A DNA stretch of 35,198 nucleotides from an uncultured Prevotella sp. (GCA_934219025.1 CAKQDG010000013.1:1-35198), one strand, 5' to 3'; shown: positions 8,220-16,258, counted from the first letter of the stretch. Translations and numbers: made by a program. Notes: a model not told the origin generated them from the sequence alone.

Positions 8220-8993
8220 ATGGAAAAAATAACAATAGTAAAAGTGGGAGGTGCCGTCGTAGAAGACGATGTGCGCCTTGCCGCACTTATCAACAATTTC
8301 TGCAGTCTTGACGGCAGAAAACTGCTCGTGCATGGCGGCGGACGGAGTGCCACAAAGATTGCAGCGTCGCTCGGCATAGAGAGCAAGATGGTAGACGGAC
8401 GCCGCATCACCGATGCCGAGATGCTGCGCGTGGTAACAATGGTGTATGGCGGACTGGTGAACAAGAATATCGTGGCAAAACTGCAATCCCAGGGAGTTGA
8501 TGCCGTGGGACTGACCGGCGCCGACATGAACGTAATCCTCTCTCACAAACGCCCCTTGAAAAACGGAATCGACTATGGCTATGTGGGAGACGTGGACAGA
8601 GTGGACGGCAGCAAACTGAAAAGCCTGATAGAACAGGGGATAACCCCTGTGATGGCTCCGCTGACCCACGACGGCAACGGAAACATCCTGAACACCAATG
8701 CCGATACGATAGCGTCGGAAACGGCAAAATCCCTCGCTGCCTTCTATGATGTTACACTTGTGTATGCCTTTGAAAAAAACGGAGTGCTCGCAAATCCAGA
8801 CGATGAGGCCAGCGTGATACGGCATATCGACAAAGAGAATTTTGAGAGATACAAAGCCGACGGCACAATAGCCGGAGGAATGCTCCCAAAACTCGAAAAC
8901 GCCTTTGCCGCCATAGACGCCGGCGTGAAACGGGTGGCAATAACAAAAGACAGCGACCTGAAGGTGGATAATGGAACGATAGTTGAAAAATAA
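8220..8993 (+). CDS. argB: N-acetylglutamate kinase (possibly N-succinylglutamate kinase)
   Basis: A 257-residue amino-acid kinase for the second step of arginine synthesis, phosphorylating the gamma-carboxyl of an N-acylated glutamate. The N-terminal VKVGGAVVED is the nucleotide-binding glycine motif. LVHGGGRSATKIAASLG is the second glycine loop, and GNILNTNADTIASETAKSL carries the substrate-binding asparagines. GGMLPKLENAFAAIDAGVKRVAI is the conserved lysine block near the end. In Bacteroides the transcarbamylase of this pathway uses succinylated ornithine, so the substrate here may be N-succinylglutamate; that is inference from the phylum. A TTG at 8211 could add three residues, but the ATG at 8220 is preferred. 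Confidence 0.93.
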   Translation: MEKITIVKVGGAVVEDDVRLAALINNFCSLDGRKLLVHGGGRSATKIAASLGIESKMVDGRRITDAEMLRVVTMVYGGLVNKNIVAKLQSQGVDAVGLTGADMNVILSHKRPLKNGIDYGYVGDVDRVDGSKLKSLIEQGITPVMAPLTHDGNGNILNTNADTIASETAKSLAAFYDVTLVYAFEKNGVLANPDDEASVIRHIDKENFERYKADGTIAGGMLPKLENAFAAIDAGVKRVAITKDSDLKVDNGTIVEK

Positions 8994-9024
8994 TGTTAAA
9001 ACAACAGGAAAATCCATCATTCCT

Positions 9025-9049
9025 GTAACTTTCCAAAGCGTGAATCGTC
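9025..9049 (+). promoter_or_regulatory. Candidate ECF-sigma promoter upstream of the sigma gene
   Basis: GTAAC (9025-9029) and CGTC (9046-9049) are separated by exactly 16 bp, the classical layout of promoters read by group IV (ECF) sigma factors. The -10-like CGTC lies 16 bp before the sigma gene's ATG, so a transcript would have a very short leader. A 7-bp inverted repeat, ACAGGAA/TTCCTGT (9004-9026), overlaps the -35 side and could be an argB terminator or an operator. Assignment as a self-regulated promoter is inference. Confidence 0.45.
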
Positions 9050-9065
9050 TTAATAATAGAGGCAA

Positions 9066-9581
9066 ATGAAAAAAGTCAGTTTCCGAAACGATGTGTTGCC
9101 GTTGAAAAACGTGCTCTATAGGCTTGCCCTCCGCATAACTATGAACCGGGAGGAAGCCGAGGATGCCGTTCAGGAGACGATGATAAAAGTTTGGGACAAG
9201 CGAGACTCCCTGCAGGATATAAACTCGATAGAGGCCTTCAGCCTGACGATATGCCGAAACATAGCACTCGATATGACACGGCGCTCGGCACGAAACGAAG
9301 AATCGCTTGACGGACAAACATTTGAACCTCAGGTTTCGAATATGCCAAACCCCGACGAAAAGGCAGAGCAGCGCGACATGCTGGAAATGGTGAAGCGGAT
9401 TGTAGACAGCTTGCCGGAGAAACAAAAAACATGCATGCAGCTGCGCGACTTTGAAGGGAAATCGTATAAGGATATTGCACAAATCCTCTCGATAACAGAA
9501 GAGCAGGTGAAGGTGAACATATACAGGGCAAGACAGACCGTAAAACAAAAGTTCAACGAAAATGCAGAATATGGATTATAA
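9066..9581 (+). CDS. ECF-type (group IV) RNA polymerase sigma factor
   Basis: A 171-residue protein with only regions 2 and 4 of sigma-70, as in ECF sigmas. Region 2 spans about residues 15-80: LYRLALRITMNREEAEDAVQETMIKVWDKRD is region 2.1-2.2, followed by IEAFSLTICRNIALDMTRR (2.3-2.4). An acidic linker carries PNPDEKAEQRDM. Region 4 spans about 110-165: LPEKQKTCMQLRDFEGKSYKDIAQILSITEEQVKVNIYRARQTVKQK, including the helix-turn-helix that contacts the -35 element. The 3' end overlaps the next gene, which encodes a short membrane protein, the usual layout for a sigma factor with its membrane partner. A GTAAC-N16-CGTC sequence upstream fits autoregulation. The regulon is unknown. Confidence 0.93.
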   Translation: MKKVSFRNDVLPLKNVLYRLALRITMNREEAEDAVQETMIKVWDKRDSLQDINSIEAFSLTICRNIALDMTRRSARNEESLDGQTFEPQVSNMPNPDEKAEQRDMLEMVKRIVDSLPEKQKTCMQLRDFEGKSYKDIAQILSITEEQVKVNIYRARQTVKQKFNENAEYGL

Positions 9582-10047
9582 ATACATCGAACAATTACTG
9601 GAGCGCTACTGGAACTGCCAGACCTCTCTCGAAGAAGAAGCCATTCTCAAAGCCTTCTTCAGTCAGGACAAAGTGCCTGCCGGGCTTGAAAAATACAAAA
9701 GCCTGTTCGCCTATGCCGCAACGGAACAGAAAGCCGACAGGCTGGGCGATGATTTCGATGAGCGTATGATGGAAATGATAGACGAACCTGCAGTTGTAAA
9801 TGCAAAGATCGTTCCGTTCCGTCAGCGACTGGTGCCGCTGTTCAAGGCAGCAGCAGTGGTGGCAATAATCCTGACACTCGGAAACGCCTCGCAGATAGCC
9901 TTCAACGACAAGGCGGAAACAACCCCCGACGCCACGGCTCTCGCACCTAAAGTGCAGAATGGACCGAACGTTGCAATGGGAGGCGACTCGGTAAAGGTGG
10001 ACACGCTGAAAAAGGCTGTTTCAACCATATCGGGCGTGATTAAATAA
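9571..10047 (+). CDS. Single-pass membrane protein, possible anti-sigma partner
   Basis: A 158-residue protein starting MDYKYIEQLLERYWNCQTSLEEE; another ATG at 9562 would add three residues. The N-terminal part (about 1-85) is acidic and helical. A membrane segment lies near residues 90-108 (LFKAAAVVAIILTLGNA), followed by a polar tail of about 45 residues presumed periplasmic. It overlaps the sigma gene by 11 bp, so it is probably made with it. Membrane proteins of this layout next to ECF sigmas often act as anti-sigma factors, but no zinc-binding HxxxCxxC motif is present and I do not recognise a named family. The role is inferred from position and topology only. A strong terminator lies about 100 bp downstream. 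Confidence 0.7.
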   Translation: MDYKYIEQLLERYWNCQTSLEEEAILKAFFSQDKVPAGLEKYKSLFAYAATEQKADRLGDDFDERMMEMIDEPAVVNAKIVPFRQRLVPLFKAAAVVAIILTLGNASQIAFNDKAETTPDATALAPKVQNGPNVAMGGDSVKVDTLKKAVSTISGVIK

Positions 10048-10150
10048 CGACAATTATTTCTATGCTTTCTCATAATAATCATGTTTAGTAAAACAACTCT
10101 GAAGCTGTGAAGCTTCATTCTCTCAAATTTTTCATAACATACTAACGTAA

Positions 10151-10194
10151 AGACCGCCTTTGACACGAAACCTGTCAAGGCGGTCTGCTTTTTT
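10151..10194 (+). terminator. Strong intrinsic terminator after the sigma operon
   Basis: AGACCGCCTTTGACA (10151-10165) pairs with TGTCAAGGCGGTCT (10173-10186), with one bulged base and a 7-nt loop. The sequence GCTTTTTT follows. It ends the rightward block that includes the sigma factor and its partner. Confidence 0.85.
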
Positions 10195-10228
10195 CCCTCC
10201 ATTCATCATCCGGAACAATATTCCACAA

Positions 10229-10441
10229 GGAAAAGTGTTCCAAATTTCCCTGTCCCGATTTCTTAAATTTTGTTTAGCAAAAAACGGCACTTCCGGAAAA
10301 GCAATGCTTTTCAAGGAGAGAAGCAATGCTTTGCTCCCGAAAAAGCATTGCTTTGCTCAAAGCGGAGAAATGGCTTATACATTCTTTAACTTTCTGACGG
10401 TGATAGATGCCGTCAGTTTGAGGAAATTTAGAACACTTTGC
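10229..10441. mobile_element. MITE-like element, copy 1, with internal GCAATGCTTTG palindromes
   Basis: About 213 bp bounded by imperfect inverted repeats. The left end (10229-10249) is AAAAGTGTTCCAAATTTCC. The right end (10422-10440) is GGAAATTTAGAACACTTTG. They match over 18 positions with one mismatch. The centre (10295-10358) has three variants of a near-palindrome AGCAATGCTTT/GCATTGCTTTGCTC, and a further TGACGG/CCGTCA hairpin lies at 10394-10414. A second copy, in opposite orientation, is at 20101-20281. Shared order of the ends, core and a CTTAT..CATT.CTTTA segment shows homology. There is no ORF, so it would be non-autonomous. No target-site duplication was confirmed. Confidence 0.6.
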
Positions 10442-10484
10442 AGAGGAGCGGAATTTCCCGAAAAACATTCTCCGTTCCAGCTTC

Positions 10485-11825
10485 CTAAACGATGGGCAGA
10501 CTGATACCGTTTATCTTTTGATAAATGTCAAGAGCATAAATGTCGGTCATGCCGCTTATATAGTCAATCACAGCCATGATTCTTGTTTCCAGGTCGGCAG
10601 AAGTGATGTCATACTGACTGCTCACCCGGCTTATGAGCTGTCGGGAATAAAAGCGGTCGGGGTGGACAGCAGCCTCGGTCATTATCTCCATGAGAGTCTC
10701 CATAATCTTGAAACCGCTCAATTCCACATCCAGCACAGGCTTGCTCTTGTAAATCTTGTCTTTCGACACCTTGGTACACCGTCTGTAGGCCGAGCGCTGA
10801 GGCTCCGGGATATTGTCTATCAGGCAACCACTGAATGTGCCGTTCAGGATATTCTCTTCATTCTCTATAAAGGTGTGGGCACAGGCATTTTCAAGCTTGC
10901 CAATTACGCAAGCCCGCATATAGATCACCTTCTCGTTGTCGTCTGTTATTCCCTCGTCGATGATGCGCTTCTCTATGTGATTTTTCGCGGTTTCATCGAA
11001 GAATCCAAGCAGCAGCTCCTTTGTTTCGTCGAATGTCAGAATCTTCAGCTTGTGGGAGTCTTCGATGTCCATAATCTCATAGCAGATGTCGTCGGCAGCT
11101 TCCACAAGATACACCAGCGGATGGCGGGCGTATTCGAGGGGTGCCCCGGGCTCGGATTTGCAAATAATGCCCAATTCATCGGCGATTTTCTTGAATATCG
11201 CCTTTTCGGAGCCGAAAAATCCGAACTTGCCGTGGCTTCCGGCGAGAGCCGATGAAAACGGATATTTCACTATTGATGCAAGTGTGGAGTATGTCATTAC
11301 GAATCCTCCGTCGCGCCTGCCCTTAAACCTGTGGGCGAGCAGGCGGAATGCATTGGCGTTGCCTTCAAAATGCGTTATGTCGTCCCATAGTCCCTTGCTC
11401 ACCTGTTCTCTAAGATAACTTCCCTTCCCCTCGGTGAAGAAGGTCTGAATGGCTTTCTCGCCGGAGTGCCCGAACGGAGGGTTGCCCATATCGTGGGCAA
11501 GACACGCCGTGCTCACTATAGTGCCAATCTGCGTGAACAGAGTGTCGGCAAGTTCTGGGTGCTTCTTCACGAGAGCTGCCTCAACGTCGTTGCCCAGCGA
11601 CATGCCCACGCTTGCCACCTCCAGGCTGTGGGTCAGTCGGTTGTGCACGAAGATGCTGCCGGGCAGCGGAAACACTTGGGTCTTGTTCTGCATTCGGCGG
11701 AATGGGGCCGAGAATATCAGCCGGTCGTAGTCGCGCTTGAATTCGCTGCGGTCGTCGTGGCGCTCTATGTGGCGCTCCTCTTGTCCCAGACGCTTGTTTG
11801 ATATGAGTTGCTTCCAGTTCATCAT
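10485..11825 (-). CDS. dgt: dGTPase-like HD-domain deoxynucleotide triphosphohydrolase
   Basis: A 446-residue enzyme of the HD superfamily that hydrolyses dNTPs to the deoxynucleoside and triphosphate. The metal ligands are visible: His66 in NRLTHSLEVASVG, then His111-Asp112 in ACLAHDMGNPPFGHSGE, and a later Asp in VEAADDICYEIMDIED. The start RRLQ-like block DRLIFSAPFRRMQNKTQVFPL is the conserved N-terminal substrate region of dGTPases. The start is one of two tandem ATGs at the right end (MMNWK). The gene reads leftward from a promoter shared with the divergent LOG gene; its 3' end lies 44 bp from the MITE-like element. Actual dNTP preference cannot be read from sequence, because many Dgt relatives are broad. 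Confidence 0.92.
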   Translation of the reverse strand: MMNWKQLISNKRLGQEERHIERHDDRSEFKRDYDRLIFSAPFRRMQNKTQVFPLPGSIFVHNRLTHSLEVASVGMSLGNDVEAALVKKHPELADTLFTQIGTIVSTACLAHDMGNPPFGHSGEKAIQTFFTEGKGSYLREQVSKGLWDDITHFEGNANAFRLLAHRFKGRRDGGFVMTYSTLASIVKYPFSSALAGSHGKFGFFGSEKAIFKKIADELGIICKSEPGAPLEYARHPLVYLVEAADDICYEIMDIEDSHKLKILTFDETKELLLGFFDETAKNHIEKRIIDEGITDDNEKVIYMRACVIGKLENACAHTFIENEENILNGTFSGCLIDNIPEPQRSAYRRCTKVSKDKIYKSKPVLDVELSGFKIMETLMEIMTEAAVHPDRFYSRQLISRVSSQYDITSADLETRIMAVIDYISGMTDIYALDIYQKINGISLPIV

Positions 11826-11855
11826 AATCTTTTGGTGTGGTGATTTAGTTTATGC

Positions 11856-11891
11856 AAAGTTAGCAAAAGAAAAAGAAAAGCATTACTTTTG
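11856..11891. promoter_or_regulatory. Divergent promoter pair, dgt (-) and LOG gene (+)
   Basis: On the minus strand TAACTTTG (complement of 11856-11863) is a perfect TAnnTTTG box, 31 bp from the dgt start. On the plus strand TACTTTTG at 11884-11891 is another, 30 bp from the start of the LOG gene. The two boxes are only 20 bp apart, so polymerases would compete. Clear -33 TTTG elements are not seen. Confidence 0.6.
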
Positions 11892-11920
11892 CACCGATAA
11901 ATGATTAAAAGAAAGCTACG

Positions 11921-12469
11921 ATGAAAATTTGCGTATTTTGTTCGGCCAACAGTGATATTGAGCCGGTTTATTTTGAAAAAACAAGAGAATTGGGTGAATG
12001 GGCTGCAAAAAACTCCCATTCCATCGTGTTTGGCGGTTGTGATATGGGGCTTATGGAGTGTGTTGCCAAGGCTGCATACAGCAATGGCGGCATGACGATA
12101 GGGGTGGTGCCCTCGAAGATTGAAGAGAACGGACATGTCAGTCAGCACCTCTCGGTAGAGATTCCCTGCGACAACCTGAGCGACCGCAAGGATCTCATGC
12201 TTCTGAAAAGTGATGTGGTCATAGCCCTGCCTGGCGGACTGGGCACATTAGACGAGATTTTCACCGTTGCTGCCTCTGCCACCATCGGCTATCACCGCAA
12301 GAAGGTGATACTGTATAACATCAACGGATTCTGGAATTCGCTCATCGCCCTGCTCGATGATTTGCAGCAGAAGGGGATGGTGCGCGGCAACTGGCGTCAG
12401 CATATCCTCGTTGCCGAAAGCCTTGACGATATCAAGCGTGAGCTGGCAAACGAGGATTTCGGGGCTTAA
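11921..12469 (+). CDS. LOG-family phosphoribohydrolase-like protein (TIGR00730 type)
   Basis: A 182-residue Rossmann-fold protein. The motif PGGLGTLDE (104-112), together with the SDRKDLM stretch (87-93), is the signature of the LOG/lysine-decarboxylase-like family. The N-terminus KICVFCSAN matches the family's first strand, and GGCDMGLMECVAKAA the nucleotide-binding loop. Characterised members remove ribose 5-phosphate from cytokinin or AMP-type nucleotides; the older label 'lysine decarboxylase' is not supported by this motif. The role in a gut- or mouth-type bacterium is probably nucleotide turnover, which is inference. Its stop overlaps the convergent esterase gene's end by 4 bp, so transcripts from the two strands run into each other and no terminator separates them. 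Confidence 0.9.
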   Translation: MKICVFCSANSDIEPVYFEKTRELGEWAAKNSHSIVFGGCDMGLMECVAKAAYSNGGMTIGVVPSKIEENGHVSQHLSVEIPCDNLSDRKDLMLLKSDVVIALPGGLGTLDEIFTVAASATIGYHRKKVILYNINGFWNSLIALLDDLQQKGMVRGNWRQHILVAESLDDIKRELANEDFGA

Positions 12470-13293
12470 AAGCTCCTGAGCCATGATTTCAGCTCCAGTT
12501 CCATCTCGTTGTGGAACTTGAATCTTTCGCGCATGCCGAAGCCGTGGCCGCCAGAAGGGTAAACATGCAGGGATGCCGGCACGTCGTGGCGGTAAAGCTC
12601 TATGTAGTAGTTCACGCCGTTTACGGGCAACACCGTGTGGTCGTCGTCGGCAAGGGCGATAAATGCCCTTGGCGTGGCTCTCGACACCTGTGCATCGTTG
12701 CTGTACAGCTTTTCGTCTTTCTTTTTCGCATCCTTGCCAAGAAAATTGTCGTGGCTGCCCTTGTGGGTTATGTCGGGCATCATCGTTATTACGGGATAGA
12801 AAAGAATCTGGAAGTCGGGTTTTGCGTCGCCCTTTGAATGTGTGGCAAGCGTGGAGGCAAGATGCCCGCCTGCCGACGAGCCCATTATTCCCACTTCGTC
12901 AGTCTTTATGTTCCAGGCCTGGGCGTTGCGGCGCACGAGTCTTATCGCTTCTTCGGCATCAGCCACGGGCACTTCGCAGTTTCCGTGTGGCATGCGGTAT
13001 TTCAATACGATTGCCGCTATGCCCATATTGTTGAAAAACGGAGCCCAGTCGTATCCTTCGTGGTTCATGGCGAGATGGGAATATCCGCCGCCGGGACATA
13101 TCACCACGGCTTTGCCCGTGGCTTCGCTTCTGTCGGGCAGATATACTGTGATCTTTGCCGTGTCCTGGCTGTCTCCGTTGTCGTTGGGGGCGGAGCCATT
13201 CCATAGGTTCATCACGATAGGTTTCTGTGCGCATGCTGTGAACGACACAGTTGCAAACAATAGGGCTGTAAGGGCTTTCTTGAGTATTTTCAT
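12466..13293 (-). CDS. Secreted alpha/beta-hydrolase, acetyl-xylan-esterase-like
   Basis: A 275-residue protein with an N-terminal export signal (MKILKKALTALLFATVSFTA followed by Cys21); the FTAC site could be a weak lipobox. The hydrolase core has the oxyanion-hole loop ICPGGGYSHLAMNHEGYDWAPFFNNMGI (starting near 65), the nucleophile Ser140 in GSSAGGH, an acid in ALADDDHTV, and the catalytic His in PSGGHGFGM. This arrangement matches the BD-FAE/AXE family of carbohydrate esterases common in Bacteroidota, which remove acetyl or feruloyl groups from plant polysaccharides. No polysaccharide-utilisation genes are adjacent, so the substrate is unknown. The 3' end overlaps the convergent LOG gene by 4 bp. 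Confidence 0.88.
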   Translation of the reverse strand: MKILKKALTALLFATVSFTACAQKPIVMNLWNGSAPNDNGDSQDTAKITVYLPDRSEATGKAVVICPGGGYSHLAMNHEGYDWAPFFNNMGIAAIVLKYRMPHGNCEVPVADAEEAIRLVRRNAQAWNIKTDEVGIMGSSAGGHLASTLATHSKGDAKPDFQILFYPVITMMPDITHKGSHDNFLGKDAKKKDEKLYSNDAQVSRATPRAFIALADDDHTVLPVNGVNYYIELYRHDVPASLHVYPSGGHGFGMRERFKFHNEMELELKSWLRSF

Positions 13294-13414
13294 TTCTTTT
13301 TATCTTGATATTTCTTTATTGTGGTTTCGGCCGTTCCTTTTCTGAAAAGGCTTCATTGGCGTTAATCCTCTGCAATATTCGCAAAAAAATCCGAGATATG
13401 CAAATTATACTGTT

Positions 13415-13453
13415 GAAATAAAAAACAGCCACTTTCTCACGAGAGCGGCTGTT
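13415..13453 (-). terminator. Intrinsic terminator for the beta-helix operon
   Basis: AACAGCC (13424-13430) and GGCTGTT (13447-13453) pair, with a further CTTTCTC/GAGAG inner stem. Read leftward the hairpin is followed by TTTTTTATTTC. It lies about 120 bp past the stop of the gene at 13575. The rest of the gap (13294-13574) is A/T-rich with no other feature seen. Confidence 0.7.
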
Positions 13454-13574
13454 CATGAATCTTGAGCAAAAAATTTTTTGCTCTACATACCAACATTATC
13501 CAATCAATATTTATTTTATACTTATATGACCGTAAGAATGACAGAAAGTTTAATCTGTTTCTTGATTTTCTTGA

Positions 13575-15506
13575 TTACCATGGCCTGCCGCCACCGCCCG
13601 ACGAACCTTTCAGTGTGGCTGTTACGGATGACGACGAGCTGCCGCAGCTCAGAGTGTAGCTGCTGCCAGATGTAAGTCCGCCGCAGGTAACGAGCACGGA
13701 GCTTCCGCCTCCGCCCCATCCGCCAGGGCCACCTCCGCCGGGAGCCGCACTTATGCGCGGTCCGCCACCGTTGCCCGAAGATGAGTAGTTGCTCGGCACG
13801 GTGAACGATGCCAACTCTGTGTCGCCGCTTTTCAGCGTTACGGCCTGTCCTGCCGATACGCTCATACTTCCGCTCACGTAAGGCTGTGTGGATTCCGAAG
13901 AGCTTGGCACAGAATTGCCGCCTCCTACTGCGAGTAAGGTGCCTCCGGTGAAGATTACAGAATATCCTTCCTCTTCGTTGGCGTCGATACCACATTCCGG
14001 CGACGTTGTGCCGAAGGCGCGAATTGTTCCGCCCATGATATACATGTTGCCGTTAGAGTCAAGCCCGTCGTTGCCGGTAGCCACCACGGTTATGTCGCCT
14101 CCCTTTATATACATGTGGCTTGATGAGTTTATCGCGTCATCATTGGTGTAGCACACCACAGTGCCGTCGTTTATCGTCAGTTCAGCCTTGCTCTCGATAC
14201 CTTCGGCACCGTTTCCGGTGGTTGTCACGTTGATAGTTCCACCGTTTATCGTAACGTTGCCGTCGGCTTTTATTCCCTTAGCCGAAGACTTCTGGTCGCT
14301 TGTCAGACGATCGGTGCTTCCGGTGTAGTTTGTATATTCTGTACCGTTTACATAGGCATACAGTCCGCCAGTTGTGCTGATGGTGATGTTGCCGCCGTTT
14401 ATGATTAGCTCGCCGTCGGTGTTTATTCCCTTGCCGCCGCTACCGCTGCTTGTGAGCGATAATGTTCCGCCGTCAATCTGTATTTTTCCGTCGGCACTTA
14501 TACACGAGGCCGCCTTTGTCTTTGCGGCATCAGTGTCCCATTTTCCGCCTCCGGTGCTGTTGATGGTGATGTTCCCGCCGGTTATCGTGATATCGCCATC
14601 CGCTTTCAGTCCTTTCACGGCAGTGCCGGTTATGGCGGCGCTGAACGTTCCTCCGCTGATGGTAATAGAGCCGGTGTCCTCAGCTTCACGCAGGGTGGCA
14701 TCCTCCTCCTTGTATGCCACTTGCAGGGCATCGTCGCTGATGCCGGATATGTTCAGTTCGCCACTTTCCATAAGGAAATACTGGTTGCAGTTCAGTCCGT
14801 CTTTCACGGCAGAGAGCACATTTACCGTGGCGTTCTTCAGCGATACATATTCTTTTGCATAAATGGCGTGCGCTGTGTTGCCGTATACGTTTAGTGTGCC
14901 TTTCCCCTTTATCTCCAGGTGTCCCTTGCATACGATGCATCCCTTCTGCGAGCCGCCTTCGCCATCGCTCAGCGTATTCTCGGTGTCTTTTTTTATGCTA
15001 AGTTCTATGCGTTTGCCGTCTTGAATGTTGAGCGGTGCGCCCGAGGGGTTGGCGAGCGAGAGTCCGCGCAGTTCTATTCCTGCTTTGTATGAGCCGTTCA
15101 TCGTGAATTCACCATCCGAGGAACTGCCCGTCAGAGAGTAGGTGATTTCTCCTGTATCGTCGCCCACTTCGTTGCTCTGTGTTATTGTTACGTGTGCGCC
15201 CGAAACTTCGGCGTCTACATATCGTGCGATATTTCCTGCCACGGTAACGGTTGCCGTTGTGTTGCTGTATGCCACGTTCACGGTGTTGTCGGTTACATTG
15301 GTGTTGTCTACATACATTTTCGTTATGCTTGCCGTTGGGATTGTCTTTCCCATTACGGTGAGCGATTCTCCGTTTTGATATGTCATGTCGCCTGCTTGAC
15401 TTGCCGGTATGGCATACGTCACATTGCCTACCACCACGTTGAGCGTCTGAGCCGTCATGGTGATTGCCGATGTTGCGGCAGCTATTGTTGTTAGTATCTT
15501 TTTCAT
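13575..15506 (-). CDS. Secreted parallel beta-helix protein (carbohydrate-binding, Cthe_2159-like)
   Basis: A 643-residue exported protein. A signal peptide (MKKILTTIAAATSAITMTAQ) is followed by a Thr/Val-rich domain and then, from about residue 150 to 530, many rungs of the type 'LTINGGTINVTTTGNGAEGI', 'ITITGGNITINSTGGG' and 'MYIKGGDITVVATGNDGLDSNG'. These are repeats of a right-handed parallel beta-helix in which GGxI turns and Asp/Asn loops recur, resembling the Cthe_2159 (DUF4353) family whose founder binds acidic polysaccharide and calcium. After about residue 578 comes a Gly/Pro-rich stretch (GGGGPGGWGGGG) and a short Ser/Thr-rich end (SSGGGGRPW). There is no T9SS-type tail. The ATG overlaps the stop of the upstream small secreted protein (ATGA), so the two are translationally coupled. 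Confidence 0.85.
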   Translation of the reverse strand: MKKILTTIAAATSAITMTAQTLNVVVGNVTYAIPASQAGDMTYQNGESLTVMGKTIPTASITKMYVDNTNVTDNTVNVAYSNTTATVTVAGNIARYVDAEVSGAHVTITQSNEVGDDTGEITYSLTGSSSDGEFTMNGSYKAGIELRGLSLANPSGAPLNIQDGKRIELSIKKDTENTLSDGEGGSQKGCIVCKGHLEIKGKGTLNVYGNTAHAIYAKEYVSLKNATVNVLSAVKDGLNCNQYFLMESGELNISGISDDALQVAYKEEDATLREAEDTGSITISGGTFSAAITGTAVKGLKADGDITITGGNITINSTGGGKWDTDAAKTKAASCISADGKIQIDGGTLSLTSSGSGGKGINTDGELIINGGNITISTTGGLYAYVNGTEYTNYTGSTDRLTSDQKSSAKGIKADGNVTINGGTINVTTTGNGAEGIESKAELTINDGTVVCYTNDDAINSSSHMYIKGGDITVVATGNDGLDSNGNMYIMGGTIRAFGTTSPECGIDANEEEGYSVIFTGGTLLAVGGGNSVPSSSESTQPYVSGSMSVSAGQAVTLKSGDTELASFTVPSNYSSSGNGGGPRISAAPGGGGPGGWGGGGSSVLVTCGGLTSGSSYTLSCGSSSSSVTATLKGSSGGGGRPW

Positions 15507-15907
15507 TTCACCATGATTTTTGTTGTGTTGTTATTATCCTTTATTATATACAGTCCGCTACCGAGCGTTGCCTTTATGCCGGCAAGTGATTCGAAGACTC
15601 CCAACTTTGTTCCCGAGAGCGAGTAAACTGTTTTTGCCGTGCCGCTACCAGCGGTTGTCAGTTCTTTTATTGCAGTTGCTTCCGAAGAGAAATACATGCG
15701 GCTCAGGTCTGCCACGGAGAATTCCTTTGTTCCGTCTGCTGCCGTAACTTTAAGTTTGCCGTCTGCAAATTCCATCTCGAGTTTTTCCACCCCTACGGAA
15801 ACCACTTTTCCGCTGGTTGTCTCGAACGACAGATAGGAAAATTCGTCGGCGCTTGCGGTTATTCCGACCGCCAATGCTGCCATTGTCATTAAAATCTTTT
15901 TCTTCAT
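15503..15907 (-). CDS. Small secreted protein with T9SS-type C-terminal tail
   Basis: A 134-residue protein. An in-frame upstream ATG at 16081 exists, but the one at 15907 is chosen because it starts a clean signal peptide (MKKKILMTMAALAVGITASA) and lies downstream of a perfect promoter at 15989-16020. The mature part has a beta-rich middle (YLSFETTSGKVVSVGVEKLEMEFADGKLKVTAADGT). It ends in TVYSLSGTKLG...GIKATLGSGLYIIKDN..TKIMVK, the pattern of Bacteroidota type A C-terminal sorting domains that route cargo through type IX secretion. The stop and the next gene's start overlap as ATGA. Little mature sequence is left besides the tail, so it may be an accessory or companion of the downstream beta-helix protein; that is inference. 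Confidence 0.8.
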   Translation of the reverse strand: MKKKILMTMAALAVGITASADEFSYLSFETTSGKVVSVGVEKLEMEFADGKLKVTAADGTKEFSVADLSRMYFSSEATAIKELTTAGSGTAKTVYSLSGTKLGVFESLAGIKATLGSGLYIIKDNNNTTKIMVK

Positions 15908-15988
15908 AGCCTTAATCCCTTTCTTTTTTGCGTTAATTTTCTTTTCCTGTTCTACTGCCTTATATGATATTTTATTGTTGATTTTGTG

Positions 15989-16020
15989 CAAATTTACAAT
16001 AAAAACTTTCTGTTTGCAAA
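15989..16020 (-). promoter_or_regulatory. Perfect promoter for the small-secreted/beta-helix operon
   Basis: On the minus strand TTTG (complement of 16017-16020) lies 20 bp upstream of TAAATTTG (complement of 15989-15996), matching the Bacteroidota TTTG-N19-21-TAnnTTTG consensus. It gives a leader of about 75 nt. The remaining gap up to 16258 holds a short AAACGA/TCGTTT hairpin and the terminator of the next operon. Confidence 0.75.
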
Positions 16021-16130
16021 ATATATTATACAAATAGTTACATTCTTTAAACGAAAAATCGTTTTTAACAGAAGTTTGCATGCGCTTAGGTGCTTGGTAT
16101 CTGTTGCTAAACTTTATGATGATGATAAAT

Positions 16131-16192
16131 AAAAAAATGGCGTGTCAAGGAATTCCTTTCAAAACGAGCTGAAATGGAATGCCTGACACGCC
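16131..16192 (-). terminator. Long-stem terminator of the GlsB-like gene
   Basis: GGCGTGTCA (16139-16147) pairs with TGACACGCC (16184-16192). The stem is extended inward by AGG/GCC, GGAATTCC-type and TTTCA/TGAAA pairs, around a loop near 16165. Read leftward it runs into TTTTTTTATTTATC. It ends transcription 66 bp after the stop at 16259. Confidence 0.8.
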
Positions 16193-16258
16193 CTATGTTT
16201 ATAATGATCTAAGTTTTGTTTAAATCATAAATCTTGAATTATGTAGAAGTGTCCTGTA

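Noticed and set aside
8193..9548. A 451-residue leftward frame spanning argB and most of the sigma gene.
   Set aside because: It is antisense to two strongly supported genes, has no domain, and its Phe/His/Cys/Arg-rich composition is typical of antisense translation.
12466..12469. Four-base overlap of the convergent LOG and esterase genes as a sign of sequencing error.
   Set aside because: Both proteins end with plausible family tails and both stops are clean, so a compact convergent overlap is the simpler reading.
15908..16081. N-terminal extension of the small T9SS-tailed protein up to 16081.
   Set aside because: It would place 58 polar residues before a clean signal peptide and overlap the perfect promoter at 15989-16020.
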